64,000 nt of DNA, from contig JAENYV010000011.1 of assembly GCA_016841605.1 (NCBI GenBank), positions 1 to 64,000 of the forward strand, in the 5' to 3' direction. Position 1 is the stretch's first letter. Every line of letters begins with the position of its first letter. Shown piece by piece: positions 9,213-17,333 of this stretch. The stretch is from Dethiobacter alkaliphilus (GTDB lineage: Bacteria > Bacillota > Dethiobacteria > DTU022 > UBA8154). The translations under genes and the position numbers were made by a program. The notes beneath the pieces were generated by a model. The model worked only from the letters and a program-made list of their open reading frames with translations, was not told the origin of the DNA and did no database searches.

Positions 9213-10356
9213 GACACCCCTCCCCATCCTTTTATTGGCAGGAACCATAATTTTAATTTTTTTCGGGACAGGCCTGACCAGCCATAAATTAAAGGTTTCC
9301 TCTGTTCTGGCCTTTTTAGTGCTGGGTATCGGCGCAGGGGTTATTTTGGACGAGCCGGGCGAACCGCTTTATTATCTCGCTGAAATCGGCATTGTTTTTT
9401 TATTTTTTCTTTTAGGCCTGGAATTTCCCCTAGGGAGGATGTTCGGCATTTTCCGGAAAATCTGGCCGGCAGGGTTGATCGACGTGGTCCTGAATTTTGG
9501 GGCGGGGTTTTTCATTGCTTTGCTGTTTGGCCTGCATTGGATGACTGCTTTGCTTATGGGAGGGGTAGTTTATGCCAGCAGTTCTTCCATAACCATTAAA
9601 ATGCTGGAAGAGAAAAAACGACTGGCTGCACCGGAATCGGAATTTATTCTGGCTCTGCTGATTTTTGAGGATCTGATCGCACCGCTGCTGGTTTCCGTTT
9701 TACTGGTTCTGCATGCGGGATCGCAAGTTACTTTGGGGACTTTTGGCGTGTTGCTTGGCAAAATATTTCTTCTCCTCGCGGGTTCGATCCTGATATCGAC
9801 ATTTATTTTCAGCAAACTGGAGGTATTTATCGAGAAGTATCTGGAGACGGATATCATGCCCCTCTTTGCTGCAGGTATCGCTCTTTTTTATGCCGGCCTG
9901 GCCATATATTTAGGCCTGTCGGAAGTTTTGGGCGCCTTCCTGGCCGGAGTTATGCTGACGGAAACGAAACGCGCCAAAGATATGGAGCGTTTAATTCTTC
10001 CCTTGCGGGATCTCGTTTTACCTTTCTTTTTTTTCTGGTTCGGAAGCACCATCTACATCCAGGAAGGCATGACTCGCCCCGGATTGTTGGCAGCATTAAT
10101 AGCCTGGTCAATCGGAGCAAAAATATTGGTTGGCCTTCTGGGCGGCCGTTTTTACGGCTTAAGCAGCCGACGGTCCTTGCGAGCCGGGCTTTCCATGATC
10201 CAGAGGGGTGAATTTTCCGCGATCATCGCTTCCCTGGGTCTTCACCAGATCCGTACTTTCAGCGGTATTTATATCTTGTGTACGGCTTTTCTCGGCATGG
10301 TTTTGTTTAACCTTGCTCCCCGTCTGGCCCCCATCAAACGAGACAAGAGGCAGTGA
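9202..10356 (+). CDS. khtU: KhtU-like CPA2 cation/proton antiporter
   Basis: A 384-residue membrane protein of the CPA2 (KefB/NapA-like) family with about twelve hydrophobic segments and no C-terminal TrkA-N domain; that regulatory role falls to the adjacent KhtT. Family signatures include FLLGLEFPLGRMF in the first third, GGVVYASSSSITIKML and ALLIFEDLIAPLL, the last holding the acidic pair of the transport site. It probably exchanges potassium (or ammonium or sodium) for protons. GTG at 9202 is followed by ATG at 9205, and either gives an overlap with khtT. The last 200 bases before the next promoter hold imperfect GTGCAAA-type repeats (about 10430-10490). Confidence 0.88.
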   Translation: MMYETPLPILLLAGTIILIFFGTGLTSHKLKVSSVLAFLVLGIGAGVILDEPGEPLYYLAEIGIVFLFFLLGLEFPLGRMFGIFRKIWPAGLIDVVLNFGAGFFIALLFGLHWMTALLMGGVVYASSSSITIKMLEEKKRLAAPESEFILALLIFEDLIAPLLVSVLLVLHAGSQVTLGTFGVLLGKIFLLLAGSILISTFIFSKLEVFIEKYLETDIMPLFAAGIALFYAGLAIYLGLSEVLGAFLAGVMLTETKRAKDMERLILPLRDLVLPFFFFWFGSTIYIQEGMTRPGLLAALIAWSIGAKILVGLLGGRFYGLSSRRSLRAGLSMIQRGEFSAIIASLGLHQIRTFSGIYILCTAFLGMVLFNLAPRLAPIKRDKRQ

Positions 10357-10496
10357 GCATATCCGGCAAGATATTAATTGCCTGAAGCAGCTATATTCTT
10401 ACAGAATGAACACATAGTAATAATGTGCAATGGACACAAAGTGCAAACAGGAATTCTATAAACCAAAGTGCAAAGTGCAACGTGCAAAGAACTTTG

Positions 10497-10525
10497 TTGA
10501 CAACCTGTAGGGCGTATGGTATGAT
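10497..10525 (+). promoter_or_regulatory. Sigma-A promoter of the T-box/trpB2 unit
   Basis: A perfect TTGACA (10497-10502) and TATGAT (10520-10525) with a 17-base spacer, about eight bases before the T-box leader begins. One of the best sigma-A matches in the window. Confidence 0.8.
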
Positions 10526-10532
10526 GACGGCA

Positions 10533-10930
10533 ATTAAATACCTGTAAAAAGGCTGATGAAGGGAAATAGTAGGCTGGAAAGAAGGGAGCAGAGAGCCGGG
10601 TGAAGGACGGAAAGGTCCGAAGCTGCGAGTCCGGTACCCCATCGCCGGTTGAATGGGTCCCTGAAGTTCCTGGCTGAAGTTCTTTAAGTTCTTTTGAAAA
10701 AAGGGTAGTAGGCCGGGACGGGCTTCCGCCGTTAAAAGGAATGGGTATTGGAGAGCAAAAAGTTGTTTTTCTGTTGTTTCCCAATGGAAAGGAGCAAAAA
10801 TATTGCTCCCTGGAAAAATAAAAAGAGCGCTCCCTTACTTTGTCTAAAGAGACTCTCTGCTCCTCCGGGAGAGTAATTTGGGTGGCACCGCGAGAAAAAC
10901 CCCTCGTCCCTTGACGTGGGTTTTTTATTT
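10533..10930 (+). promoter_or_regulatory. T-box leader, tryptophan-specific by its specifier codon
   Basis: A classical T-box riboswitch. The conserved T-box word GGGTGGCACCGCG is at 10880-10892, and a terminator stem (CCCcTCGTC with GACGtGGG) followed by six T residues is at about 10897-10926. Stem I shows the GA-rich AGAGAG-type segment near 10590 and a specifier loop with GAATGGGTCC, giving TGG (10654-10656) as the probable codon, that is Trp. Uncharged tRNA-Trp should stabilise the antiterminator and turn on trpB2 about 60 bases downstream. The T-box word and terminator are seen directly; the codon choice is inferred from the GAA-NNN placement in the loop and agrees with the gene. Confidence 0.9.
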
Positions 10931-10993
10931 TTATTTAAAAGCAACTATCCGGAAAAAACTTAGAAACCGAAACCACTCTAAGGAGGTAAAAAA

Positions 10994-12373
10994 ATGGAGA
11001 CGAAAAAAGTTTTCTTGCCGGAAAAGGATATTCCCAGGCAATGGTACAATATCCAGGCAGATATGCCCACTCCCATGCAGCCTCCGCTGCATCCCGGAAC
11101 AGGGCAACCAATCGGACCGGAAGACCTGGCTCCCATTTTCCCCATGAACCTGATTGAGCAGGAAGTAAGTACCCAGCGGTGGGTTGATATCCCCGAGGAA
11201 ATTTTGGAAAAGTATCTTATCTGGAGACCCTCTCCCCTGCAAAGAGCGTATGCCCTGGAAAAATACCTGGGAACACCCGCCCGGATTTATTTTAAGAATG
11301 AATCGGTCAGTCCTGCCGGAAGCCATAAACCGAATACAGCCATTGCTCAGGCTTATTATAACAAGGTTTTCGGGATTAAAAGGCTTACGACGGAAACGGG
11401 TGCCGGCCAATGGGGCTGTGCTCTGAGCCTGGCATGTTCCCTCTTTGACCTGGAATGCAAGATTTATATGGTCAGGGTCAGCTATGATCAGAAGCCTTAC
11501 CGTCAGTTGATGATGAAAACCTGGGGCGGCAATTGTGTGCCCAGTCCCAGCCCGGATACGAATTTCGGCCGTAAGATGCTGGCAGAGGATCCGGACTGTG
11601 CGGGGAGCCTGGGGATCGCTATCAGCGAAGCCGTTGAAGATGCAGTTGGTTCGGAAAATACCCGCTATTCCCTTGGGAGTGTCCTCAACCACGTCATGAT
11701 GCACCAGACTATCATTGGCCTGGAGGCCCAAAAACAGATGGAGATGTTAAACGAGTACCCCGACGTGGTCATCGGCTGTGTGGGCGGGGGCAGCAATTTT
11801 GCCGGTCTCTCCTTCCCCTATGTGCGGGACAAGATTTATGGGAAAGAGATCCGGATTATCGCTGTTGAGCCGACTGCCTGTCCGACCATAACCCGGGGAC
11901 CCTTTGCCTATGATTTTGGAGATACTGCCGCAATGACCCCATTGCTGCCCATGTTCACCCTGGGCCATAACTTCCTTCCCAAACCCATCCATGCCGGAGG
12001 TTTGAGGTATCACGGCGTGTCGCCTCTGATCAGCCAGCTGGTCCTTGATAAGCTGATCGAGCCGCAGGCCTATAACCAGGTGCAAACTTACGAGGCAGGG
12101 TTGATTTTTGCCCGGACGGAAGGACTAGTCTGTGCCCCGGAAACAAATCATGCCATTGCCGCGGTAATCGAAGAAGCCAAAAAGGCCAAAGAGGAAGGTG
12201 TGACCAAAAATATCCTCTTTAACTTAAGCGGTCACGGACTGCTGGATTTATCCGGTTACGATTCTTTCCTGGAAGGGAAGCTTTCGGAGTTTTCTCTGCC
12301 CGAGGAGGATATTAAAAAAGCCGTTGAAGTTCTGGCTTCTTATCCCAAACCGAAAATTTTACCTGAACAATAA
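10994..12373 (+). CDS. trpB: Tryptophan synthase beta chain, TrpB2 type
   Basis: A 459-residue PLP enzyme joining indole and serine to make tryptophan. The long N-terminal extension ([20 protein letters not shown]) and overall length are those of TrpB2, not the usual 400-residue TrpB1. The PLP lysine is Lys112 in [17 protein letters not shown] and the phosphate loop CVGGGSNF are intact. There is no trpA and no other trp gene around, which is common for TrpB2; it may salvage free indole. Regulation by a Trp-specific T-box in the leader supports a tryptophan role. AAGGAGG is eight bases upstream of the ATG. Confidence 0.94.
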   Translation: METKKVFLPEKDIPRQWYNIQADMPTPMQPPLHPGTGQPIGPEDLAPIFPMNLIEQEVSTQRWVDIPEEILEKYLIWRPSPLQRAYALEKYLGTPARIYFKNESVSPAGSHKPNTAIAQAYYNKVFGIKRLTTETGAGQWGCALSLACSLFDLECKIYMVRVSYDQKPYRQLMMKTWGGNCVPSPSPDTNFGRKMLAEDPDCAGSLGIAISEAVEDAVGSENTRYSLGSVLNHVMMHQTIIGLEAQKQMEMLNEYPDVVIGCVGGGSNFAGLSFPYVRDKIYGKEIRIIAVEPTACPTITRGPFAYDFGDTAAMTPLLPMFTLGHNFLPKPIHAGGLRYHGVSPLISQLVLDKLIEPQAYNQVQTYEAGLIFARTEGLVCAPETNHAIAAVIEEAKKAKEEGVTKNILFNLSGHGLLDLSGYDSFLEGKLSEFSLPEEDIKKAVEVLASYPKPKILPEQ

Positions 12374-12415
12374 CAATAAATCCGCTTTTTTATGGATGTT
12401 TTCTTGGCCATTAAG

Positions 12416-12462
12416 AGGGCTGCCGGGATGTATGTGTGGAAGGACCTGCCGGCAGCCCTTTT
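12416..12462 (+). terminator. Rho-independent terminator after trpB2
   Basis: AGGGCTGCCGG (12416-12426) pairs with CCGGCAGCCCT (12449-12459), followed by a short T run. It closes the T-box/trpB2 transcript. Confidence 0.8.
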
Positions 12463-12492
12463 CGGTTATCTTCTTATAAATACATTATACGG

Positions 12493-12521
12493 TTGTTTTC
12501 AGGATTTGCTCTTGCTATAAT
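12493..12521 (+). promoter_or_regulatory. Sigma-A-type promoter for hisG
   Basis: TTGTTT (12493-12498) and TATAAT (12516-12521), 17-base spacer, about 50 bases before the hisG start. Confidence 0.6.
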
Positions 12522-12571
12522 GAACGGGTAGATCTTTTGAGAGAGAAAAAAAGGGCAGGGGAGATGGAAAG

Positions 12572-13444
12572 ATGGAGAAACTTAAACTTGGTTTACCCGC
12601 GGGAAGTTTGCAAAAACCAACCATTGAGATGTTTAAAAAGGCAGGATTTAATATCCATATCAGTGATCGCTCTTATTTTCCCGATATTGATGACGAGGAG
12701 ATTGAATGTATTCTTATCCGTGCCCAGGAAATTCCCCGCTATACGCAGGATGGGGTTCTGGACGCCGGCATCTCGGGAAAGGACTGGATTACGGAAACAA
12801 GCGCCGATATTATTGAAATTACGGATTTAACCTATTCCAAGCAGGGGCTGAAACCAGTGAGATTGGTGCTGGCTGTTCCGGGCGATTCGGAGATTATGAG
12901 CGTGATGGATCTTCAGGGGAAAAAGATCGCCACAGAGCTTGTCGAAGTAACGAAAAAATTTCTGGAGGAAAGAAATATCCAGGCGTCTGTAGAATTTTCC
13001 TGGGGGGCGACAGAAGTAAAACCTCCCGCGCTTGTGGATGCCATTGCCGAGTTGACGGAGACCGGGAGATCCCTCAAGGCCAACAACCTGAGGATTATTG
13101 AAACAATTTTGACATCCACGCCCCGTTTTATCGCTAACAAGGAGAGCTATAAGGTAGAGTCGAAAAGAAATAAAATCGAACAGATCTCCATGCTTTTACA
13201 GGCTGCCCTTATGGCTGAGGAAAAAGTGGGGCTTAAAATGAATACTCATAAAGAAAACCTTACGAAAATCCTTTCCCTGCTTCCGGCTCTCAGAAAACCC
13301 ACAATTTCTTCTCTGGATGAAGAGGGATGGATGGCTGTGGAAACGGTGATTGATGAAAAAACGGTGCGTGAGCTGGTTTGTAAACTGAAACAGGCCGGTG
13401 CAGAGGGGATTATTGAGTATTCTCTCAATAAGATTATTCCATAA
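12572..13444 (+). CDS. hisG: ATP phosphoribosyltransferase, long form
   Basis: A 290-residue HisG, the first enzyme of histidine synthesis (ATP plus PRPP to phosphoribosyl-ATP). The N-terminal catalytic domains read LKLGLPAGSLQKPTIEMFKK and GVLDAGISGKDWI; the C-terminal 75 residues form the regulatory, histidine-binding domain of the long class (LPALRKPTISSLDEEGWMAV). Long HisG does not need HisZ, which agrees with the absence of hisZ. No other his gene is nearby, so it appears detached from the pathway operon. It has its own promoter; an in-frame start at 12572 has a modest GGGGAGA site. An earlier overlapping frame from 12537 is spurious. Confidence 0.93.
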   Translation: MEKLKLGLPAGSLQKPTIEMFKKAGFNIHISDRSYFPDIDDEEIECILIRAQEIPRYTQDGVLDAGISGKDWITETSADIIEITDLTYSKQGLKPVRLVLAVPGDSEIMSVMDLQGKKIATELVEVTKKFLEERNIQASVEFSWGATEVKPPALVDAIAELTETGRSLKANNLRIIETILTSTPRFIANKESYKVESKRNKIEQISMLLQAALMAEEKVGLKMNTHKENLTKILSLLPALRKPTISSLDEEGWMAVETVIDEKTVRELVCKLKQAGAEGIIEYSLNKIIP

Positions 13445-13464
13445 AAGTATTTGGAGATGACGAA

Positions 13465-14859
13465 ATGTATTCGTTTGCTCTTCCGGGATTGGCAAAAACT
13501 CTGGAGTTGGGAGAACGGGAACTTGTTTCCGCATATGGCGGCGGGGGGAAGACATCGCTTCTTCTGCAGTTGGCGAAAGAGCTTTCGCAAGATAATAAGA
13601 AGGTTATATTTACGACGACTACCCATATCTTCCGCCCCCGTAACTTTCCCCTGGTCCTAACTACCGATTTCGCTGAAGCAAGGAGAAAACTTCAAAGTTA
13701 TTTGAAGCGGGAAAACGTTGTCGCGCTGGGAAGCGCCATGCTTCCCAACGATAAGGTAAAGGGGATAGAGGTCGCCTGGGTCCGTAAACTTTTTTCCGAG
13801 GGTCTGGCCCCATATATTCTTGTGGAGGCCGACGGTGCTGCCAGGCGGCCGATCAAAGGGTATGCTTCGCATGAACCAGTTATTCCTTTTTCCTCAACGG
13901 TTATTGTACCTGTCCTTGGTGTTGATGCGGTGGGCTTACCCATTGAGGCGGAATTTGTCCACCGGCCGGAAATTTTGGCCGGCCAGGTCGGGGCGGTAGA
14001 GGGCGAGAAGATCACCATTCAGCATTTTATCCGCTGCCTGTTTTTCATGCTCGATAGAGGACGACAACAGGCTCCGTCCGCGCGAGCCGTTCCTGTTGTC
14101 AATAAAGCAGATTTAATATCCGAGAAGATGTTGGTCGGTTCCGTTGCGGAAGCTTTCTCTTCTTATCCCGATGTTTCACGGCTGCTCTTTACTGCTCTGG
14201 CCGGGGATTACCCCATTCATTATATCTGGGGCGCGCCGTTTTTACGACCTTTTATCTCCTGCGTTATCCTTGCGGCGGGTTTTTCCAGGAGAATGGGCGA
14301 GGACAAGTTGTCTCTGCGCCTCGGGGAAAAAACTATCCTTGAGCTTGCTGTGGAGAACGCTCTGCAAAGCGGTGCCGATGAAATATTTATCGTTACCCGA
14401 CCGGGGCAGGAATGGGTGGAAAAACTTTTCTCCGGAGACAAGAAGATCCGGATCGTGCTAAACCCTTTTTCAGCGCAAGGGATGTCGACTTCCATCAAAG
14501 CTGCTATCTGTGCGGCACACCCCCTTACACAGGGGATTATTTTTGCCCTGGGGGACCAGCCTTTTATCGATCCGGAGGTATACCGGGCTTTAATAAGAAG
14601 CTATAAGCGGAACTTAAACCTGGTTACGTATCCTCATTTTCAAGGGAAAAAAGGCAACCCCCAGCTTTTTGATCGCAGAACCTGGCCGTTGCTGATGACG
14701 TTGCAGGGAGAGCAGGGGGGTAGAGGGATCGTTTCTCTGCTGCCGGATGAGGAGATTCGTGGTGTGGAAACGCGGTTTTCCAGTATTGCTGTGGATATCG
14801 ATACTGCGGAAGAATATCATAAATATCGGCAGTTCTGGAGAAAAGAAGATTCGGATTAG
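13465..14859 (+). CDS. YqeC - MocA fusion protein (molybdenum hydroxylase accessory)
   Basis: A 464-residue two-domain protein. Residues 1-250 match YqeC (TIGR03172), an accessory factor linked to selenium-dependent molybdenum hydroxylases, with a P-loop-like AYGGGGKTS near residue 25 and VEADGAARRPIKGY. From about residue 265 it is a MobA/MocA-type nucleotidyltransferase with CVILAAGFSRRMGEDKLSL and FALGDQPFIDP, typical of CTP:molybdopterin cytidylyltransferase. Such a fusion should both mature and supply molybdopterin cytosine dinucleotide for xanthine-dehydrogenase-like enzymes. No such hydroxylase, selD or xdh gene is in the window. TTTGGAGATGACGAA precedes the ATG; the gap to hisG is only 20 bases. 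Confidence 0.88.
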   Translation: MYSFALPGLAKTLELGERELVSAYGGGGKTSLLLQLAKELSQDNKKVIFTTTTHIFRPRNFPLVLTTDFAEARRKLQSYLKRENVVALGSAMLPNDKVKGIEVAWVRKLFSEGLAPYILVEADGAARRPIKGYASHEPVIPFSSTVIVPVLGVDAVGLPIEAEFVHRPEILAGQVGAVEGEKITIQHFIRCLFFMLDRGRQQAPSARAVPVVNKADLISEKMLVGSVAEAFSSYPDVSRLLFTALAGDYPIHYIWGAPFLRPFISCVILAAGFSRRMGEDKLSLRLGEKTILELAVENALQSGADEIFIVTRPGQEWVEKLFSGDKKIRIVLNPFSAQGMSTSIKAAICAAHPLTQGIIFALGDQPFIDPEVYRALIRSYKRNLNLVTYPHFQGKKGNPQLFDRRTWPLLMTLQGEQGGRGIVSLLPDEEIRGVETRFSSIAVDIDTAEEYHKYRQFWRKEDSD

Positions 14860-15001
14860 TCCACGGATTTTTTTTGCCGGAACCGAAATTTTTATTTTTT
14901 GGAAAAAGGATTTTCACAAAGAGAGTCGAATTAAAAAAATGGACATGATAAAGAAAGTTTTTTAATTAGGTTAAATATATTAACATGGTCGAGGAGTAAA
15001 G

Positions 15002-16921
15002 ATGAGAAAAACCCGCATTGTTTTGATTTCTCCCCTCCCCGAGGTAACCAGGCTATCCCAGCAGATCTCCAGGGAACAAAATTTTGAACTGGAAATTGTT
15101 GAAGCTTTTTTGGACAAAGGAGTGGAGGCGGGAAAAAGATTTGAACAGTCGGGAGCCGATGTAATTATTAGCCGGGGTCCCACGGGAGTGCTTCTGAAAA
15201 AAGAGCTATCTATTCCTGTCGTTTTAATCCAGATGACTAATTTCGATATTATACGGGCACTTTACCAGGCCCGGCAGTTTGGGCGGAAAATAGCTTATTT
15301 TGACCATGTTAAATGCAAGGAAATTTATGATTTTAAAATGATCGGCGAAATCCTCTCTCTGGACAACCTGCGCTTTTTCTTTTATCGGGATGAGAGAGAG
15401 CTTGAAGCGCAGATACAGATAGCGCAAGATGAAGGGGTTGAAGTTATTGTTGCTTCCGGTATCTGTATTTTACGCATGGCCAAAAAGCGCGGCATGGAGG
15501 GTGTGATGGTTTTCTCCTCCCGTGAAGCTATTATTGAAGCCCTGCAGTGGGCTCAGGACGTGGTCCGCATCCGGGAGAAAGATCGGGAGAAAGCTGAATT
15601 TTTAAAAACTATCATTGACCATACGTACACCGGTGTTATCGCAGTGGATAAAAAGGGTACGGTTACCCACTTTAACCCTTCTGCAGAAGAAGTTTTTAAG
15701 GTTTCCAACAAAGATGTCGTTGGGAAAAAGGTGGAGAACCTGCCGATTCCCCTCTTGAAAATATTCTTCCAGGCTTCCGCCGAGGGGAAAGGCGAAGTGC
15801 ATAAAATCGGGGGCAAGCAGATTCTCTTTCACCGTATTCCTATTTACATAGATAACGAGATCCACGGAACTGTCATTACTTTTCAGAGCGTCCACAAGAT
15901 TCAAAACCTTGAAGCTACCATCCGCAAGAAACTCCATACCAGCGGACTTGTTTCACGCTACACTTTCAATCATCTCATCGGGTCTTCAACGGAAATGGAA
16001 AAAACTGTAACTCGTGCCCGAAAATTTGCCGCTTCCGATTCAACTGTATTGATCATCGGAGAAAGCGGCACCGGAAAAGAGCTGTTCGCTCATAGTATTC
16101 ACGGTGAGAGTCTGCGCCGGGAAGGTCCCTTTGTGGCCATTAACTGTGCCAGTATTCCCAAAGAGCTGCTGGAAAGCGAACTTTTCGGTTATGAAGAAGG
16201 TTCTTTTACAGGAGCAAAGAAAGGTGGAAAAACAGGGCTTTTTGAGCTAGCTCACGGCGGTACACTTTTTCTGGACGAAATTTCTGAGCTTTCTCTGCCG
16301 CTGCAGTTAAACTTGTTGCGTGTTCTTCAGGAAAAAGTGGTGCGCCGTATTGGAGGAGAACGGATTATTCCCGTTGATGTGCGCGTGATTGCCGCAACAA
16401 ACCGCTTCCTGGCCGGAGAGGTCAAAAAGGGGAATTTTCGTGAAGACCTTTTTTTCCGTCTTAATGTCTTAAACTTGCATATCCCTCCTTTAAGGCAGCG
16501 TAGAGGCGATATCCCCGTCCTGATTGAACATTTTTGTCGGAAGTACCGCGGAAATAAAAGCGGCAATGAAGAAATTCCCCGTTCGATTATTCGCTACCTT
16601 TGTGAATACGACTGGCCCGGCAATGTCCGGGAGCTGGAGAATTTTATTGAAAAGTACGTTTTTCTTTCCGAAGAGGGTGCCGATAATTTTCGCTTGATCG
16701 AGGAACTAGTTGATGAACTTTATCGCTATAGGGATGATGAGCAGGACCTTGTTCCGGCCGGTGGTCAGTATCTGACCATTGATGTAGGAAAGATGGAGGA
16801 TATGGAGCAGCAAATTATTGAAAAGCTGTATAAGCAGAGCAAGCGGGATAAGAAAGATCTCGCCCGTCAGCTGGGGATTAGCCGGACAACTCTTTGGAAA
16901 AAATTGAAAAATATTGATTAG
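15002..16921 (+). CDS. PrpR-type sigma-54-dependent transcriptional activator
   Basis: A 639-residue enhancer-binding protein. Domains: an N-terminal PrpR_N sensor (about 5-190; GADVIISRGPTGVLLKK is typical), a PAS domain (about 205-310), a sigma-54 AAA+ domain (about 330-560) and a Fis-type helix-turn-helix at the C-terminus (KKDLARQLGISRTTLWKKL). Walker A is GESGTGKE (353-360), the sigma-54 contact loop is GSFTGA (a tolerated GAFTGA variant) and Walker B is LFLDE near 423. Just downstream lies a clear -24/-12 promoter and a fatty acyl-CoA operon, so it very likely activates that operon. The effector (perhaps a carboxylate or acyl-CoA) is unknown. Confidence 0.94.
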   Translation: MRKTRIVLISPLPEVTRLSQQISREQNFELEIVEAFLDKGVEAGKRFEQSGADVIISRGPTGVLLKKELSIPVVLIQMTNFDIIRALYQARQFGRKIAYFDHVKCKEIYDFKMIGEILSLDNLRFFFYRDERELEAQIQIAQDEGVEVIVASGICILRMAKKRGMEGVMVFSSREAIIEALQWAQDVVRIREKDREKAEFLKTIIDHTYTGVIAVDKKGTVTHFNPSAEEVFKVSNKDVVGKKVENLPIPLLKIFFQASAEGKGEVHKIGGKQILFHRIPIYIDNEIHGTVITFQSVHKIQNLEATIRKKLHTSGLVSRYTFNHLIGSSTEMEKTVTRARKFAASDSTVLIIGESGTGKELFAHSIHGESLRREGPFVAINCASIPKELLESELFGYEEGSFTGAKKGGKTGLFELAHGGTLFLDEISELSLPLQLNLLRVLQEKVVRRIGGERIIPVDVRVIAATNRFLAGEVKKGNFREDLFFRLNVLNLHIPPLRQRRGDIPVLIEHFCRKYRGNKSGNEEIPRSIIRYLCEYDWPGNVRELENFIEKYVFLSEEGADNFRLIEELVDELYRYRDDEQDLVPAGGQYLTIDVGKMEDMEQQIIEKLYKQSKRDKKDLARQLGISRTTLWKKLKNID

Positions 16922-16989
16922 GTTATTAATGTGTAATGATCAGGTTTTGTTCAATAATTAAACGAATTCAAAAAATTGTATGTTATTAT

Positions 16990-17005
16990 TGGCATATAAA
17001 TTGCA
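16990..17005 (+). promoter_or_regulatory. Sigma-54 (-24/-12) promoter of the thiolase operon
   Basis: TGGCATATAAATTGCA has GG (16991-16992) and GC (17003-17004) separated by exactly 10 bases, as sigma-54 promoters need; consensus is TGGCAC-N5-TTGCA and only the final C differs. It lies 70 bases after a sigma-54 activator gene and about 330 bases before the thiolase start. Confidence 0.85.
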
Positions 17006-17199
17006 TTATAAATATTTTAGAATAATGCTTGAACCACCTCCTTTAAACCTTTGAAAATGCGGGAATGAAGCTAACAGAGAAGAAAAGGCTGTAAATTTGT
17101 CAGGACAAGTTGAATGGTATAAAAAGATAGGATAGTTTAAAAAGTTAACACTATGGCATTTAGTTCAGTTAAAAAACTGGACATGCTTTTTAAAAAAGC

Positions 17200-17255
17200 C
17201 GGTGCATAATACCCGGCACAGTCCCGCAAGGGGAGAAAAGAAGTGCTTTTTTTGC
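17200..17255 (+). promoter_or_regulatory. Structured leader of the thiolase operon, terminator-like
   Basis: Within the roughly 320-base untranslated leader, GCCGG (17200-17204) pairs with CCGGC (17215-17219). Overlapping its 3' arm, GCAC (17218-17221) can instead pair with GTGC (17245-17248), enclosing CCC-GCAA-GGG and followed by seven T residues (17249-17255). The two folds exclude each other, as in attenuators. The first part resembles the cobalamin-riboswitch core (GCCGGTG, then CCGGCAC, GTCCCGC) but no B12 box is present. Function unknown. Confidence 0.45.
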
Positions 17256-17333
17256 GGTTCAAATGGGGTTAGGTTTAACAAAAATAGAAAGGAGGAAGTC
17301 CCGGAAGAAAATAGAAAACTTTCGGGGAAACAA

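Noticed and set aside
10424-10495. CRISPR or tandem repeat from GTGCAAA-like words
   Set aside because: Four to five imperfect 7-9 base words with irregular spacing and no common spacer length.
17190-17240. Full cobalamin riboswitch upstream of thiolase
   Set aside because: Only the core-like words are present; the B12 box and the rest of the paired elements were not seen, and the genes have no evident B12 link. Kept only as a structured leader.
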